11,936 bases of DNA from CAZGLK01 sp964526375. GTDB lineage: Bacteria > Patescibacteriota > Minisyncoccia > JACQLN01. The stretch spans positions 1 to 11,936 of the forward strand of contig CAZGLK010000024.1 in NCBI GenBank assembly GCA_964526375.1, written 5' to 3'. A program made the translations under genes and the position numbers. Positions 6,393-11,936 of this stretch are shown one piece after another (the first letter of the stretch is position 1; each line of letters opens with the position of its first letter). The notes under the pieces are model-generated. The model did no database searches and was not told the origin of the DNA. It worked only from the letters and a program-made list of their open reading frames with translations.

Positions 6393-6587
6393 ATTTCTAA
6401 TTTCTAATTTCTAATATCTCTCCCTACGGGAGATCTCCCGAAGGGAGATAATTTCTAACAAAACCCTAAATCCAAATGTCAAAATCCAAATTACAAATCA
6501 AATCCAAAATCCAAATATAAGAGAGCGCCTTCCTTTTGAGTTTTGAGCTTGATTTGACATTTGAGCTTTGAAATTTGATATTGTTTT
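6393..6587. repeat. Word-repeat palindromes between gatA and the HEPN-like gene
   Basis: Three TTTCTAA-type words directly follow the gatA stop. A hairpin cluster comes next (ATCTCTCCC-TAC-GGGAGAT and ATCTCCC-GAA-GGGAGAT, 6416-6449), then another TTTCTAA. From about 6467 the strand repeats CAAAT/AATCCAAA words, and at about 6533-6578 it carries their complements (TTTGAG, TTTGACATTTGAG). The two parts form a large imperfect inverted repeat. TTGACA at 6556-6561, 16 bp before TGATAT, is a possible promoter for the next gene, but the low complexity makes this uncertain. Confidence 0.65.
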
Positions 6588-7151
6588 ATGTTAGACATCT
6601 GGTACAACCTAATTGATTTCATATCATCTTTTTCCGGCCGGGGCGAGTTTGGCTCTATTTTGACAACCATCAAGGTTCTTTTTGTTTTGTCCAGCATTGT
6701 TTTTATCGCTGTTTCCATTTGGCTGCGCATAAAATCAGGCTATTTTAGCGACCTTAAAACCAAATATTCTTACTACCGCAAGGGCAAAAAGAAAGTAGCC
6801 GAGACGCCCGCAATTACGCCGGCCTACACCCAGGAGCTTAACATTTACTGGCAAACCGTGGCCGGCAAACTAAACTCCCGCGACGAGACCCACTGGAAAC
6901 TGGCGGTTATTGAGGCCGATAATTTTTTTGATTATATTTTAAGTTTGCTGGGCTATACCGGCGAGAGCATGGCCGATAAACTCCAGCAGCTTCGCCCTGA
7001 AGCCCTTAAAAACCTAAACGACATTTGGCGGGTTCATAAAATAAGGAATGCTTTGGTGCATGATCCGACTTTTCGTTTGTCTTTTCAGCAGGCCGAGGAG
7101 GTGGTAAATACCTATGAGAAGGCCTTGAGGGAGTTGAGGATCATAGAATGA
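6588..7151 (+). CDS. Membrane-anchored protein with a HEPN-like C-terminal domain
   Basis: This encodes 187 residues from ATG 6588, with no Shine-Dalgarno. One clear membrane helix spans about 24-46 (ILTTIKVLFVLSSIVFIAVSIWL). A basic juxtamembrane segment follows (RIKSGYFSDLKTKYSYYRKGKKKV), placing the C-terminus in the cytoplasm. Residues 85-187 are helical. The segment HWKLAVIEADNFFDYILSLLG, then IWRVHKIRNALVHDP, then SFQQAEEVVNTYEKAL resembles HEPN domains. RNALVH (R153-H158) fits the R-x4-6-H signature used by HEPN ribonucleases. In some HEPN proteins the motif only supports nucleotide or RNA binding, so activity cannot be claimed. It lies between gatA and htrA, each separated by repeats, so context says little. 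The family name is uncertain. Confidence 0.65.
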   Translation: MLDIWYNLIDFISSFSGRGEFGSILTTIKVLFVLSSIVFIAVSIWLRIKSGYFSDLKTKYSYYRKGKKKVAETPAITPAYTQELNIYWQTVAGKLNSRDETHWKLAVIEADNFFDYILSLLGYTGESMADKLQQLRPEALKNLNDIWRVHKIRNALVHDPTFRLSFQQAEEVVNTYEKALRELRIIE

Positions 7152-7185
7152 AATTTCTAATTACCAATTTCCAATTTCTAATTTA
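7151..7185. repeat. TTTCTAA/CCAATTT word repeat
   Basis: This low-complexity stretch begins within the last codon of the HEPN-like gene. Its first 21 bases (7151-7171) occur again exactly, in reverse complement, at 11342-11362 just before secF. That links it to the same family of intergenic word repeats. Confidence 0.65.
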
Positions 7186-7340
7186 CTTTGAATTACGAAA
7201 CGACAATTTGTCATCCTGACCCCGACATCAGTCGGGGGAAGGATCTCTGGAGAATACCAGCGATTGCCCCCATTCGTGGGAGATTCTTCGGTCGCTTCAC
7301 TCCCTCAGAATGACAGATTGGGGAGTTTCGTAATTCAAAG
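7186..7340. mobile_element. MITE-like palindromic element
   Basis: This 155-bp element has perfect 16-bp terminal inverted repeats, CTTTGAATTACGAAAC (7186-7201) and its exact complement at 7325-7340. Inside, a second near-perfect pair follows: CAATTTGTCATCCTGA (7204-7219) against TCAGAATGACAGATTG (7305-7320). There is also a perfect CCCCGAC-ATCA-GTCGGGG hairpin (7220-7237). The internal TGTCATCCTGA...GAAGGATCT...AGATTCTTCGG...TCAGAATGACA pattern resembles a palindromic repeat that I recall from many unrelated bacterial genomes. It has no coding capacity and ends 15 bp before the htrA start, so it may influence htrA expression. Confidence 0.7.
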
Positions 7341-7355
7341 AACTCAAGATAATCT

Positions 7356-8624
7356 ATGTCTGTTTTCAGAAACAGGCTTGGTCTATTGTTGACGCTTATA
7401 GTCGTAGCGGCACTAGCGGGTTTTGCCGGCGGTTTTTTGGCGCGCGGCGTTGATTCGGCCAACGCTTTGTTGGGCAAGGGCGCTGATGTGTCGGCGGCCC
7501 AATCCAGTGCGGTTTTGAACATCCCCCGCTCTAGTTTGGCGCAAGAAGAAGCTATTGTTAGCATCGTCAAAAAATATTCGCCAGCGGTGGTCAGTGTGAT
7601 TATTTCCAAAAATGTGCCTATTGTTGAGCAATGCTACATCAGTCCTTTTGGGGACGGCGATCCTTTTGCCAATGATCCATTTTTTAAACGTTTTTTTGGC
7701 GATTTCAGAATACCGGCTCAATGCCGCAATGGTTCTCAATATAAAGAAATAGGCGGCGGCACCGGTTTTATTATTTCGGCCGATGGACTTATTTTAACCA
7801 ACAAGCATGTGGTTTCAGACACCTCGGCTGAATATACTGTAATGACCAACGACGAGCGCAAGTACGCGGCTAAGGTTTTGGCCCGCGATCCTTTGAAGGA
7901 CCTGGCGGTGCTAAAAATCCAAGCCAGCGGCCTGCCCACGGTGGTGTTAGGAGATTCCAACAATGTGCAGATTGGACAGACTGCCATTGCCATCGGCAAC
8001 GCCCTGGGCGAGTTTAGAAATACGGTTTCAGTGGGCATTGTTTCTGGTTTGGCCCGTAACATTACTGCCTCGGGCGGCGGCCAAGTGGAGGAGTTGCGCA
8101 ACATTATTCAAACCGACGCCGCTATCAACCCCGGCAATTCCGGCGGTCCGCTCTTGAATCTAAAAGGCGAGGTGATTGGCGTTAACACGGCGGTGGCCGA
8201 GGGAGCGCAGAGCATCAGTTTTGCCTTGCCCATAAATGATGCCAAAAAGGCGGTTGAGGGGGCTAAAAGATATGGCCGGATTGTTTATCCGTACATCGGT
8301 ATCAGATTTGTAACCATCACCGAAAAAGTGAAAACCGACAACAATCTGCCCGTGAGCGAGGGTGCGTGGCTTAAGCCCTTCAACTTCGTTCAGGGTAAAT
8401 CCTCCGATCAGGATTCACCTGTGGTGAAAGGCAGCCCGGCCGACAGAGCTGGCCTTAAAGCCGGGGATATTATTGTGGAGCTAAACGGAGAGAAAATTAC
8501 TTCCAAAACGTTGCTTTCGGATTTGATTCAAAAATATAATGCCGGGGACACCATTAAGTTGAAAATCCGCCGCGGCGGGCAGGTATTGATAATTTCAGTG
8601 ACGCTGGAGGAGAGGAAGTTTTAA
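7356..8624 (+). CDS. HtrA/DegP-type serine protease with one PDZ domain, membrane-anchored
   Basis: This encodes 422 residues. An N-terminal membrane helix at about 8-28 (LGLLLTLIVVAALAGFAGGFL) anchors the protease on the outer face of the membrane or acts as an uncleaved signal. The trypsin-like domain spans about 65-300 with the triad H151 (TNKHVV), D182 (DPLKDLAVLKI) and S262 in GNSGGPL. GGGTGFIISADGLILTN and IQTDAAINPGNSGG are textbook HtrA blocks. One PDZ domain follows at about 305-420 (GSPADRAGLKAGDIIVELNG). The loop before the catalytic core (90-130) is rich in Phe and contains C93 and C123, a possible disulfide outside the cell. The family degrades or refolds damaged exported proteins. 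The start at ATG 7356 gives a proper anchor; no Shine-Dalgarno is seen. Confidence 0.95.
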   Translation: MSVFRNRLGLLLTLIVVAALAGFAGGFLARGVDSANALLGKGADVSAAQSSAVLNIPRSSLAQEEAIVSIVKKYSPAVVSVIISKNVPIVEQCYISPFGDGDPFANDPFFKRFFGDFRIPAQCRNGSQYKEIGGGTGFIISADGLILTNKHVVSDTSAEYTVMTNDERKYAAKVLARDPLKDLAVLKIQASGLPTVVLGDSNNVQIGQTAIAIGNALGEFRNTVSVGIVSGLARNITASGGGQVEELRNIIQTDAAINPGNSGGPLLNLKGEVIGVNTAVAEGAQSISFALPINDAKKAVEGAKRYGRIVYPYIGIRFVTITEKVKTDNNLPVSEGAWLKPFNFVQGKSSDQDSPVVKGSPADRAGLKAGDIIVELNGEKITSKTLLSDLIQKYNAGDTIKLKIRRGGQVLIISVTLEERKF

Positions 8625-8788
8625 GTCTTGGCGCCAGCTGTGATTTCTCGTAGGGTGGCACCTTAGAGGCGCCGCCCCTCGCTTGGAAAAAATTCGCGCC
8701 GACAACTAAATAAGAAGATATGAAATTGTTCTAAAATAGGGCATTTTTGTTGGTTTTTGGACATATTTCTGATCATAGGCTCAATCGC
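8625..8788. other. Gene-free left flank of the GC-rich cassette
   Basis: No gene is seen. The first 80 bases are GC-rich with two GGCGCC palindromes (8630-8635 and 8668-8673) and an AGGGTGGCACC string. The rest is AT-rich. No classical terminator for the protease gene is visible, although the GGCGCC copies can pair with each other across a 32-nt loop. Confidence 0.4.
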
Positions 8789-8817
8789 TTGACAAGATAA
8801 ACTAGGTATGCTATACT
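8789..8817 (+). promoter_or_regulatory. Consensus sigma70-type promoter of the GC-rich cassette
   Basis: TTGACA (8789-8794), a 17-bp spacer and TATACT (8812-8817). This is the best promoter match in the window. The predicted transcript start is near 8824, about 293 nt before the cassette ATG. Confidence 0.85.
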
Positions 8818-8823
8818 TAACGC

Positions 8824-9116
8824 ATAATTTGAGGTGGTAGATTTCCTCTCAAATTAGCGAAAATAGCTCTTTGATAAGTCGATAAGGTTACGTCAATCTC
8901 CTTAATCTTCTGATTTTGAAGGGAAAGAAGTGTACATCCATCTTAACGCTGGTGTATAGCTCCTTCCCTTCATGTCGGGAGGCGTGCGGTACGGCACGAT
9001 AGGCATAACGCTTCGTACTACACTGTGCGATAAATCTTTTATGTCGTGCAGTACTCCGGGGTCAATAGCGAGAAGCTGGACCCACAACATCCGCGAGAAG
9101 CGGAAAGGAGATAGTC
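8824..9116 (+). ncRNA. Long structured 5' leader of the cassette gene
   Basis: Predicted hairpins in order are as follows. AATTTGAGG with CCTCTCAAATT (8826-8855). A 54-nt arm with GAAGGGAA (8918-8925) pairing TTCCCTTC (8964-8971) and an inner TACATCCA/TGGTGTA stem. CGTGC-GGTACG-GCACG (8983-8998). GTACT (9015-9019) with AGTAC (9050-9054) and further inner pairs. CCGC-GAGAA-GCGG (9091-9103) just before the Shine-Dalgarno. A boxA-like AGCTCTTTGATA lies at 8865-8876. I recognise no known riboswitch or RNA family. It could be a cis-regulatory leader, an independent small RNA, or simply a long leader; the hairpins are read by eye only. Confidence 0.5.
9105..9110 (+). promoter_or_regulatory. Canonical Shine-Dalgarno of the cassette gene
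   Basis: AAGGAG lies 6 nt before ATG 9117 and fixes the start. It is the only perfect Shine-Dalgarno in the window; gatC, gatA, htrA, secD and secF lack one. Confidence 0.9.
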
Positions 9117-9638
9117 ATGAACAAGTTCAAGGTCCAGGCGTTCTTCGCAGAGTTCCCGTTCCTCATGACTGGGGACGGGCCGATCGTCCGGAATCCCGAG
9201 GAGGTCGAGGAGGTCGCAGTCAGTCGCATCGACAAGGACTTCCTCGGCAAGGAGCCGCAGTACGATGGTGCTAGCGGTTCGATGGTCGGCATCGACGACT
9301 CCGAGCGGATTTATTTGTTCGACCAAGACGGCAATCTGCTGGTTGAGGTCGAGCAAGGTGGTTGCTGCTACCACAATGAGGCATACACGGAAGATGAATC
9401 GTGGGACGGCGAGACCGTCGGCGAGGCACTGCTTCGCACTGACCCGGCGCAGGTCCATTACGCGGTTGTGGTGTGTACCGGATACGAAATCCGGGATCAC
9501 TACTCGGTCGGCGGTTACAGTGTGACCGTCTGCAAGCCGCCGAAGGGGTTCACTCTGCCGGAGTGGGTCGAGGAGCAGAAGCGTCGCGCCAGCGAGCAGA
9601 TCGCGGCGACCATCGCCGAGATCGACGCCGAGGCGTAA
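9117..9638 (+). CDS. Unrecognised 173-aa acidic protein of a GC-rich cassette
   Basis: I do not recognise the family. The protein is acidic and soluble-looking, with no signal peptide or membrane helix. A beta-rich middle (SERIYLFDQDGNLLVEVEQGG and VHYAVVVCTGYEIRDHYSVGGYSVTVC) is followed by a charged C-terminal helix (LPEWVEEQKRRASEQIAATIAEIDAEA). Four Cys (83, 84, 120, 139) and nearby His (86, 114, 128) might bind metal, but the spacing matches no motif I know. Codon use is foreign: 44 of the first 50 codons end in G or C, against 27 of the first 50 in gatC. It has its own consensus promoter, long leader, perfect Shine-Dalgarno and terminator. This argues for horizontal acquisition as one transcription unit. 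The longer antisense frame has no matching signals. Confidence 0.8.
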   Translation: MNKFKVQAFFAEFPFLMTGDGPIVRNPEEVEEVAVSRIDKDFLGKEPQYDGASGSMVGIDDSERIYLFDQDGNLLVEVEQGGCCYHNEAYTEDESWDGETVGEALLRTDPAQVHYAVVVCTGYEIRDHYSVGGYSVTVCKPPKGFTLPEWVEEQKRRASEQIAATIAEIDAEA

Positions 9639-9680
9639 CCTCTCGACAAGCGCGCCGTGATCGCGCACAAGTTCACCCGA

Positions 9681-9700
9681 GTTGAGGACACGGCCTCAAC
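9681..9700 (+). other. Hairpin in the cassette 3' untranslated region
   Basis: GTTGAGG (9681-9687) pairs perfectly with CCTCAAC (9694-9700) over a 6-nt loop. It lies between the stop codon and the terminator, with no T-run of its own. Confidence 0.5.
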
Positions 9701-9713
9701 TCAAGCATTCATC

Positions 9714-9750
9714 AAGCCCCAGTGGTTCACCACTCGGGGCTTTTTCTTTT
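9714..9750 (+). terminator. Rho-independent terminator of the cassette
   Basis: AAGCCCC-AGTGG (9714-9725), loop TTCA, then CCACT-C-GGGGCTT (9730-9742), with one bulged C. The T-rich tail TTTTTCTTTTT begins at 9741. This is a textbook intrinsic terminator in the plus direction and closes the cassette transcript. Confidence 0.93.
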
Positions 9751-9861
9751 TCAAAATATCAAAGAGCAAATTTTCCCGAGTCCCGAGGTCGAACCTCTGT
9801 GGAAACACAACGACTACAATACTTATGTAAGAGGTGATTGGGTTGGTGTGGGCTTAAGGCC

Positions 9862-9889
9862 TAGACAAAAATCAAAAAATTGCTATACT
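9862..9889 (+). promoter_or_regulatory. Candidate secD promoter giving a near-leaderless mRNA
   Basis: TAGACA (9862-9867), a 16-bp spacer and TATACT (9884-9889). The -10 ends 13 bp before the secD ATG at 9903, so the leader would be only about 7 nt. No Shine-Dalgarno precedes the ATG, which fits leaderless-style initiation. Confidence 0.6.
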
Positions 9890-9902
9890 GGCTGATGTTG
9901 TT

Positions 9903-11228
9903 ATGAAACCGCGGATTATCATTCCTTTGATTGTCGTCCTGACAATGGTTGCGGGGTTTTTTGTCTACCCTGCTTTTTTACAGAAGGGCAATATTACTCC
10001 TCAATTTTTTATAAAGCCTTTCCGCTTGGGTTTGGATTTATTGGGTGGCACTCATTTGGTTTATGAAGCCAATTTGGATCAAATATCCGCGGCCGACCGC
10101 GCCTCGGCCATGGAGGGCCTGCGCGATGTTATTGAGCGGCGGGTAAACATATTCGGCGTCTCGGAGCCGGTGGTGGCGGTTAATCAAGCCGGCCAGAAGT
10201 GGCGTCTGGTGGTGGAACTGGCTGGCGTAAAAAACATTAATGACGCCATTCGGATGATTGGCCAGACGCCCTATTTGGAGTTTAGGGAACAGCGGCCCGA
10301 AGAGGAGACCAAACAAATTCTGGAGTCTCTGGGCGGCCAAGATTACGATCCCAGAGCAATTGACCCTTATTTTACGCCTACCCAGTTAAGCGGCCGCTAT
10401 CTAAAAAAAGCCATCTTAAGTTTTGATTCTCAAACTAGCCGGCCAGAGGTTTCTTTGGAGTTTGACGATACCGGTAAGGAGCTTTTCGGCCAAATAACCA
10501 AAAAGAATGTCAGTAAACCCCTAGCCATTTACTTGGACGGTCTGCCTATCTCGGCTCCTGTGGTTCAACAGGGAATTACATCGGGCCGGGCCCAAATAAC
10601 AGGCAACTTCGGCGTTAAAGAAGCCAAGCAGTTGGTGGAGCGGCTAAACTCCGGCGCTTTGCCCGTGCCCATAAGTTTGATCTCCCAACAAAGCGTGGGG
10701 GCCTCGCTGGGACAGGACTCTTTGCGCCGCAGTCTGGCGGCCGGCGCGGCCGGCTTTATTTTAGTGGTTGTCTTTATGCTGGTTTGGTACCGCCTGTCGG
10801 GCCTGGTGGCGGTATTGGCTCTTATTATCTATACCATTTTAACTCTGGCGGTGTTCAAGCTGATTCCAGTTACTTTAACCTTGGCCGGCGTGGCCGGCTT
10901 TATTTTGTCCATTGGCATGGCGGTGGACGCCAATATTTTAATATTTGAGCGCATGAAAGAAGAATTAAGATCAGGGCGGGTTTTTGGCTCGGCTTTGGAG
11001 GAGGGCTTTAAGCGGGCCTGGAATTCCATCAGAGATTCCAATGTTTCCAGTTTAATCACCGCGTCTATTTTGTATTGGTTTGGCAGCAGTTTGGTTCGGG
11101 GTTTTGCTTTAACCTTGGGCCTAGGTATTTTAATATCCATGTTTTCGGCCATAACTTTAACGCGGACGTTTTTGAGGGCGTTGGCCGGAACGCGGCTGAC
11201 CGAGGTTAAGGTTTTGTGGAAGAGATGA
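9903..11228 (+). CDS. secD: Protein translocase subunit SecD
   Basis: SecD, with SecF, uses the proton (or sodium) gradient to pull exported proteins off SecYEG on the outer face of the membrane. The 441 residues are within the range of short SecD proteins. TM1 is at about 5-25. The D1 motif FRLGLDLLGGTHLVYE is at 40-55. The periplasm-type P1 domain runs to about 265, with LNSGALPVPI (248-257) before the membrane bundle. Five further helices lie at about 275-425. The D4-type motif GMAVDANILIFERMKEE (338-354) includes D342, at the position of the conserved proton-pathway Asp. The start at ATG 9903 follows a close-set promoter with no Shine-Dalgarno. secF follows after a word-repeat palindrome, the usual gene order. 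Confidence 0.97.
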   Translation: MKPRIIIPLIVVLTMVAGFFVYPAFLQKGNITPQFFIKPFRLGLDLLGGTHLVYEANLDQISAADRASAMEGLRDVIERRVNIFGVSEPVVAVNQAGQKWRLVVELAGVKNINDAIRMIGQTPYLEFREQRPEEETKQILESLGGQDYDPRAIDPYFTPTQLSGRYLKKAILSFDSQTSRPEVSLEFDDTGKELFGQITKKNVSKPLAIYLDGLPISAPVVQQGITSGRAQITGNFGVKEAKQLVERLNSGALPVPISLISQQSVGASLGQDSLRRSLAAGAAGFILVVVFMLVWYRLSGLVAVLALIIYTILTLAVFKLIPVTLTLAGVAGFILSIGMAVDANILIFERMKEELRSGRVFGSALEEGFKRAWNSIRDSNVSSLITASILYWFGSSLVRGFALTLGLGILISMFSAITLTRTFLRALAGTRLTEVKVLWKR

Positions 11229-11235
11229 TGGTTTA

Positions 11236-11362
11236 AAATGTCTAATTTCTAATTACTAATTTCTAACAAAATGCCCAATGTCAAAATCCCAATGTTCAAA
11301 AGTAATTAGTCATTAGTCATTTGAAATTTTATTGGAAATTAGAAATTGGTAATTAGAAATTT
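11236..11362. repeat. TTTCTAATTAC word palindrome between secD and secF
   Basis: Bases 11246-11266 and 11339-11359 are reverse complements at 20 of 21 positions. The middle repeats CCAATGTCAAAAT-like words and AGTAATTAGTCATTAGTCAT. A 21-bp segment (11342-11362) recurs inverted at 7151-7171. The structure ends 3 bp before the secF ATG. Confidence 0.8.
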
Positions 11363-11365
11363 ATT

Positions 11366-11936
11366 ATGCTGGCTATAATTCCCAACCGTAAAATATTTTT
11401 AACCGCCTCTGCCGTTTTGGTGCTTTTAAGCGCGGCTAGTCTGGCCGTGTGGGGCCTAAAATTCGGCATTGATTTTACCGGCGGCTCGCTTTGGGAAGTG
11501 GAGTTTCCCCATGGCCGGCCGGACAGCGCCGCCATATTGGCCGCGCTGGTTGATTACAAAATGGACACCGCCTTGATTCAGCCGGTGGGTGAGAAGGGGG
11601 TTATTTTGCGCTCGCGCGATATAAATGAAAATACCCATCAGGCCGCTTTGATAGAATTAAAGGGCTTGGGCGCAGTAGAGGAGAAACGTTTTGAATCCAT
11701 CGGGCCGACTTTGGGCAAAGAACTTCAGCGCAAGTCCGTTAAAGCTGTCATCGGAGTGCTGGTTTTGATTATTGTTTACATTGCTTGGGCTTTCCGCAAG
11801 GTTGCCCGGCCGGTCTCTTCTTGGAAATATGGAGTTATTGCCATTATTGCTTTGATTCACGATGTAACCATTCCCACGGGAGTGTTTGCCGTTTTGGGGC
11901 ATTTCGGGGGAGTGGAAGTGGATGCTTTGTTTGTGA
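11366..11936 (+). CDS. secF: Protein translocase subunit SecF, 3' truncated by window edge
   Basis: The frame is open from ATG 11366 to the end of the window (190 codons plus one base). SecF pairs with SecD in the export motor. TM1 spans about 10-30. The D1-type motif FGIDFTGGSLWEVEF is at 33-47 and the SecF block ESIGPTLGKELQRKSV is at 110-125. TM2 is at about 126-142, and ALIHDVTIPTGVFAVLG (162-178) contains the conserved His-Asp of the family. No Shine-Dalgarno is seen. The protein is cut before its last helices. It is separate from secD, not fused as in some lineages. Confidence 0.95.
   Translation, partial: MLAIIPNRKIFLTASAVLVLLSAASLAVWGLKFGIDFTGGSLWEVEFPHGRPDSAAILAALVDYKMDTALIQPVGEKGVILRSRDINENTHQAALIELKGLGAVEEKRFESIGPTLGKELQRKSVKAVIGVLVLIIVYIAWAFRKVARPVSSWKYGVIAIIALIHDVTIPTGVFAVLGHFGGVEVDALFV

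Noticed and set aside
6416..6449. A gatA terminator in the CTCCC/GGGAG hairpin cluster
   Set aside because: No T-run follows on the plus strand, and the sequence forms competing hairpins flanked by TTTCTAA words, so it is listed with the word repeats.
8645..8690. A T-box riboswitch, because AGGGTGGCACC (8652-8662) resembles the T-box sequence
   Set aside because: No Stem I/specifier structure or following terminator with a T-run is visible. The next gene has its own promoter downstream of this string.
8972..9274. A 100-aa plus-strand frame starting in the cassette leader
   Set aside because: It has no Shine-Dalgarno, begins within the leader hairpin region and runs out of frame through the real gene. 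Its sequence is Arg/Gly-rich, as is typical of shadow frames.
9039..9668. A 209-aa minus-strand frame antisense to the GC-rich cassette gene, longer than the gene itself
   Set aside because: The promoter, Shine-Dalgarno and terminator all point in the plus direction. Long antisense frames are expected by chance in GC-rich DNA with this codon pattern.
9776..9802. A tRNA remnant on the minus strand, from GAGGTTCGACCTC looking like a T-arm
   Set aside because: The stem and loop do not have T-arm dimensions, and no acceptor, D or anticodon arms can be found around it.

Overview
The window looks like a piece of a Candidate Phyla Radiation (Patescibacteria, probably Parcubacteria-like) chromosome. 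This is inference. The evidence is the mix of compact housekeeping genes (ligA, gatC, gatA, htrA/degP, secD, secF), a small PaaX/Cas2-like regulator, a type IV pilin-like pair, mostly Shine-Dalgarno-free starts, and gaps filled with AT-rich palindromes made of short repeated words. No lineage marker such as rRNA is present.

Layout. 1-880: the end of a pilus-associated protein (cut by the window edge) and a small PilX/PulK-like protein with a prepilin-like N-terminus. 993-3059: NAD-dependent DNA ligase LigA. 3075-3845: a 176-aa winged-helix plus Cas2-like (PaaX family) protein, with a large palindrome centred on CGATCG on each side. 3846-4047: a gene-free stretch with a degenerate tandem repeat and a strong bidirectional hairpin terminator. 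4048-4493: the only minus-strand gene, a 110-aa protein of unknown function with its own consensus promoter, Shine-Dalgarno and terminator. 4497-6392: gatC and gatA, two subunits of the tRNA-dependent amidotransferase; gatB is not here. 6588-7151: a membrane-anchored protein with a HEPN-like RNALVH motif. 7186-7340: a MITE-like palindromic element. 7356-8624: a membrane-anchored HtrA/DegP serine protease with one PDZ domain. 8789-9750: a self-contained GC-rich transcription unit of foreign appearance. It has a consensus promoter, a structured leader of about 290 nt, a perfect Shine-Dalgarno, an orphan 173-aa gene and a rho-independent terminator. 9862-11936: secD and the first 190 codons of secF, subunits of the protein-export motor.

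How the genes fit together. SecD and SecF drive late steps of protein export through SecYEG, and HtrA would act outside the membrane on exported or misfolded proteins. The pilin-like proteins are also exported. LigA serves replication and repair. GatCA(B) makes Gln-tRNA(Gln) and/or Asn-tRNA(Asn).

The most unusual parts are the GC-rich cassette between htrA and secD, the PaaX-like gene bracketed by operator-like palindromes, and the intergenic palindromes in which each gap uses its own short sequence word.
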